DNA of 15,318 bases from JAIVJN01 sp036732565. GTDB taxonomy: Bacteria; Acidobacteriota; Vicinamibacteria; Vicinamibacterales; UBA2999. Positions 13,612-15,318 of this stretch are shown here, piece after piece. The first letter of the stretch is position 1, and each line of letters starts with the position of its first letter. Location: NCBI GenBank assembly GCA_036732565.1, contig DAINCF010000126.1, forward strand, positions 1-15,318, in the 5' to 3' direction. A program made the position numbers and the translations under genes. The notes below the pieces were generated by a model, which was given only the letters and a program-made list of their open reading frames with translations, was not told the DNA's origin and did no database searches.

Positions 13612-15318
13612 ATGTCACTCGCAGCCGGTCGGCGTCTGGGCCCCTACGAGGTGGTCAGCCCGATCGGCGCGGGAGGCATGGGCGAGGTCTACCGCGCGCG
13701 TGACGCGCGGCTGCAACGGCAGGTGGCAATCAAGATCGTGCCTGCCGCCGTTGCCGATGACCCCGCTGCGCTCGCGCGCTTCGAGCGCGAGGCCCAGGCC
13801 ATCGCCGCGTTGTCACATCCCAACATCCTGGCGATTCACGACATCGGCCACGACTCCCAGGTGTCGTACGCCGTGATGGAGCTCCTCGAGGGCAAGTCAC
13901 TGGCCGAGCTGATTCAGAGTGGCCCGATCCCGATGCGCAAGGCGATCGATTACGCCACCCAGATCACGAGTGGTCTCGCCGCCGCGCACGAGCGTGGCAT
14001 CGTGCACCGCGACATCAAGCCCGGTAACATCTTCGTCAACACCGACGGCCGGGTCACGATTCTCGATTTCGGCCTCGCGCGGCTCTACTCACCCATGCCC
14101 GCGGCCGGCGCCGCGACTGTCGCCGCCGACACGTCGCCCGGCATGATCGTCGGTACCGTGGGCTACATGGCCCCGGAGCAGGTGCGGGGCGAGCAGGTGG
14201 ATCACCGCGCGGACATCTTCGCGTTCGGTGCCGTGCTCTACGAGATGCTCGGCGGCCGTCGGGCGTTTTCCGGCGCAACCGCAATCGACACGATGGGCGC
14301 CATCCTGAATTCAGATCCGCCCGATCTGATCGTCGACGGCGCCCCGGCGTTTCCAGCGATCGATCGCGTCGTTCGGCATTGCCTGGAGAAGGAACCGGCG
14401 CACCGCTTCCAGTCCACGCGTGACCTCGGCTTCGCGCTCGACGCGCTGAGCACGCGGTCAACCGCAGCGTCCGGCGCGGCAGCGTCCCCATCACGACCGC
14501 CGGATGGGCGTTTCCGCCTGTTGACCGTCGCAGCGATCTCCTTGCTCGCGGGCGTTGGGGCCATGTGGCTCGCCACGAATGCGTGGCGCTCGACCACGAC
14601 GGGCGCGTCGGCGACAGCGCCAGCGGTGGTGCGCTTCGAGATGCCGGTGCTGCTCGCTGGCATCGTGCCACCAGTGGACATCGCCCCGGACGGCCAATCC
14701 ATCGCGTGGGTTCAGTCGCCACCAGCGGGCAATCAGGAGCTCTGGATCCGGCGCTTCAACGACAGCGTGCCTCGCAGGGTGCCAGGGAGCCCCGACTCGG
14801 GCGCTCGATGGCGCGACGACAGCCGGAGGCTCAACTTCTTCACCAACGGCGCTCTGCACTCCGTGGATCCTGTCTCTGGTATCGCCACGCCGCAATTCGA
14901 GCTTCCACCGGAATTCCGCAGCGGCCGAATTCGCGGCACCGCTTTCAGCGCCGACGACGATGCCCTGATCGGGCTGAACGACGGGATCGTGCGGCTGCGT
15001 CTCGGGCGCTCACCGCCCCTGGTCGAGGTCGCGCGGCCGGACAAGAACGTGCATGAGTGGTACGGCTTCGCGAATTGGCTCCCCGATCGATCCCGCGTCG
15101 TGCTGACCGCGTCGCGCCGCGATCGGTCCGCGATGGAGGCGCTGGTCGTGCCGGTCGAAGGCGGGACACCGGTCCGGCTGGATCTGGCTGAGGGGATCAC
15201 CCGCGTGCTCGTCGACGACAGTGGCGCCATCGTCTATGGGTTGAACGGGGCGCTGCTCGGCCAGCGCTTCGATTTCGCGACGCTCAAGCCACTCGGCGAG
15301 GCCGTGACCATCAGAACC
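13612..15318 (+). CDS. Receptor-like Ser/Thr protein kinase with propeller, second copy (3' truncated by window)
   Basis: The frame is open for 569 codons to the window end. The kinase domain shows GAGGMGEVY (19-27), K41 in VAIK, HRDIKPGN with catalytic D134, DFG at 152-154 and MAPE at 186-189, at almost the same residue numbers as the first kinase. One difference is HRDIKPGN for HRDLKPEN; the metal-binding Asn is kept. A transmembrane helix is predicted at ~303-322 (LLTVAAISLLAGVGAMWLA). Propeller blades then begin (VDIAPDGQSIAWVQ, FANWLPDRSRVVLTAS) and match the first kinase blade for blade, for example VLVDDSGAIVYGLNGALLGQRFDF against VLIDPSGFIVFGVNGTLQAQRVRF. About 300 residues should be missing if its length equals that of the paralogue. 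Signal and targets are unknown. Confidence 0.93.
   Translation, partial: MSLAAGRRLGPYEVVSPIGAGGMGEVYRARDARLQRQVAIKIVPAAVADDPAALARFEREAQAIAALSHPNILAIHDIGHDSQVSYAVMELLEGKSLAELIQSGPIPMRKAIDYATQITSGLAAAHERGIVHRDIKPGNIFVNTDGRVTILDFGLARLYSPMPAAGAATVAADTSPGMIVGTVGYMAPEQVRGEQVDHRADIFAFGAVLYEMLGGRRAFSGATAIDTMGAILNSDPPDLIVDGAPAFPAIDRVVRHCLEKEPAHRFQSTRDLGFALDALSTRSTAASGAAASPSRPPDGRFRLLTVAAISLLAGVGAMWLATNAWRSTTTGASATAPAVVRFEMPVLLAGIVPPVDIAPDGQSIAWVQSPPAGNQELWIRRFNDSVPRRVPGSPDSGARWRDDSRRLNFFTNGALHSVDPVSGIATPQFELPPEFRSGRIRGTAFSADDDALIGLNDGIVRLRLGRSPPLVEVARPDKNVHEWYGFANWLPDRSRVVLTASRRDRSAMEALVVPVEGGTPVRLDLAEGITRVLVDDSGAIVYGLNGALLGQRFDFATLKPLGEAVTIRT

Noticed and set aside
13388..13618. Minus-strand 76-codon frame containing GLKACATY
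   Set aside because: It is the translation of the inverted repeat and the end of the amidohydrolase gene; such strings come from palindromic repeats.

Overview
The window is about 15.3 kb of GC-rich DNA from a Gram-negative-type bacterium. The gene set most resembles Acidobacteriota, probably class Vicinamibacteria. The reasons are an ADOP-type FtsX/MacB permease, two serine/threonine kinases that each carry a transmembrane helix and a C-terminal beta-propeller, a TolB-propeller/amidohydrolase fusion, and several different GC-rich palindromic repeats between genes. This placement is an inference from gene content, not a phylogenetic result. I see no tRNA, rRNA, CRISPR array, phage gene or transposase.

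Layout: (1) 2-1021, the 3' end of an ADOP permease gene, facing a convergent minus-strand ALG1-like glycosyltransferase (1056-2306), with a palindromic repeat between them. (2) 2548-5214, a complete receptor-like Ser/Thr kinase with a propeller. (3) 5328-8157, a tight three-gene operon for proton-translocating NAD(P) transhydrogenase (pntA, the small membrane subunit, pntB), with a 2-nt gap and then a 4-nt overlap. (4) 8272-9084, an exported PAP2 phosphatase, and 9312-9923, a methyltransferase with a signal peptide. A 26-bp tandem repeat lies between them. (5) 10125-13499, a large secreted TolB-propeller amidohydrolase with a clear Shine-Dalgarno and a duplicated promoter-like box. (6) 13612 to the window end, a second kinase-propeller gene, closely similar to the first and cut by the window edge.

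How they fit together: the pnt operon makes NADPH from NADH at the cost of proton-motive force and is the only unit whose pathway is certain. The two kinases look like membrane receptors with a cytoplasmic kinase and a propeller on the far side of the membrane; their ligands and targets are unknown. The PAP2 enzyme, methyltransferase and amidohydrolase all have N-terminal export signals, so much of the right half concerns the cell envelope or secreted functions.

The most interesting signals lie between the genes. Three start codons (both kinases and pntA) have a -10-like TAnnnT hexamer exactly seven bases upstream of the ATG and no Shine-Dalgarno, which predicts leaderless mRNAs. Most intergenic gaps hold a different palindromic or tandem repeat: a GC-rich palindrome seen twice, inverted heptamer arrays, a 26-bp array fused to a hairpin, and a nested 30-bp inverted repeat. 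I did not find a clearly new multi-gene system.
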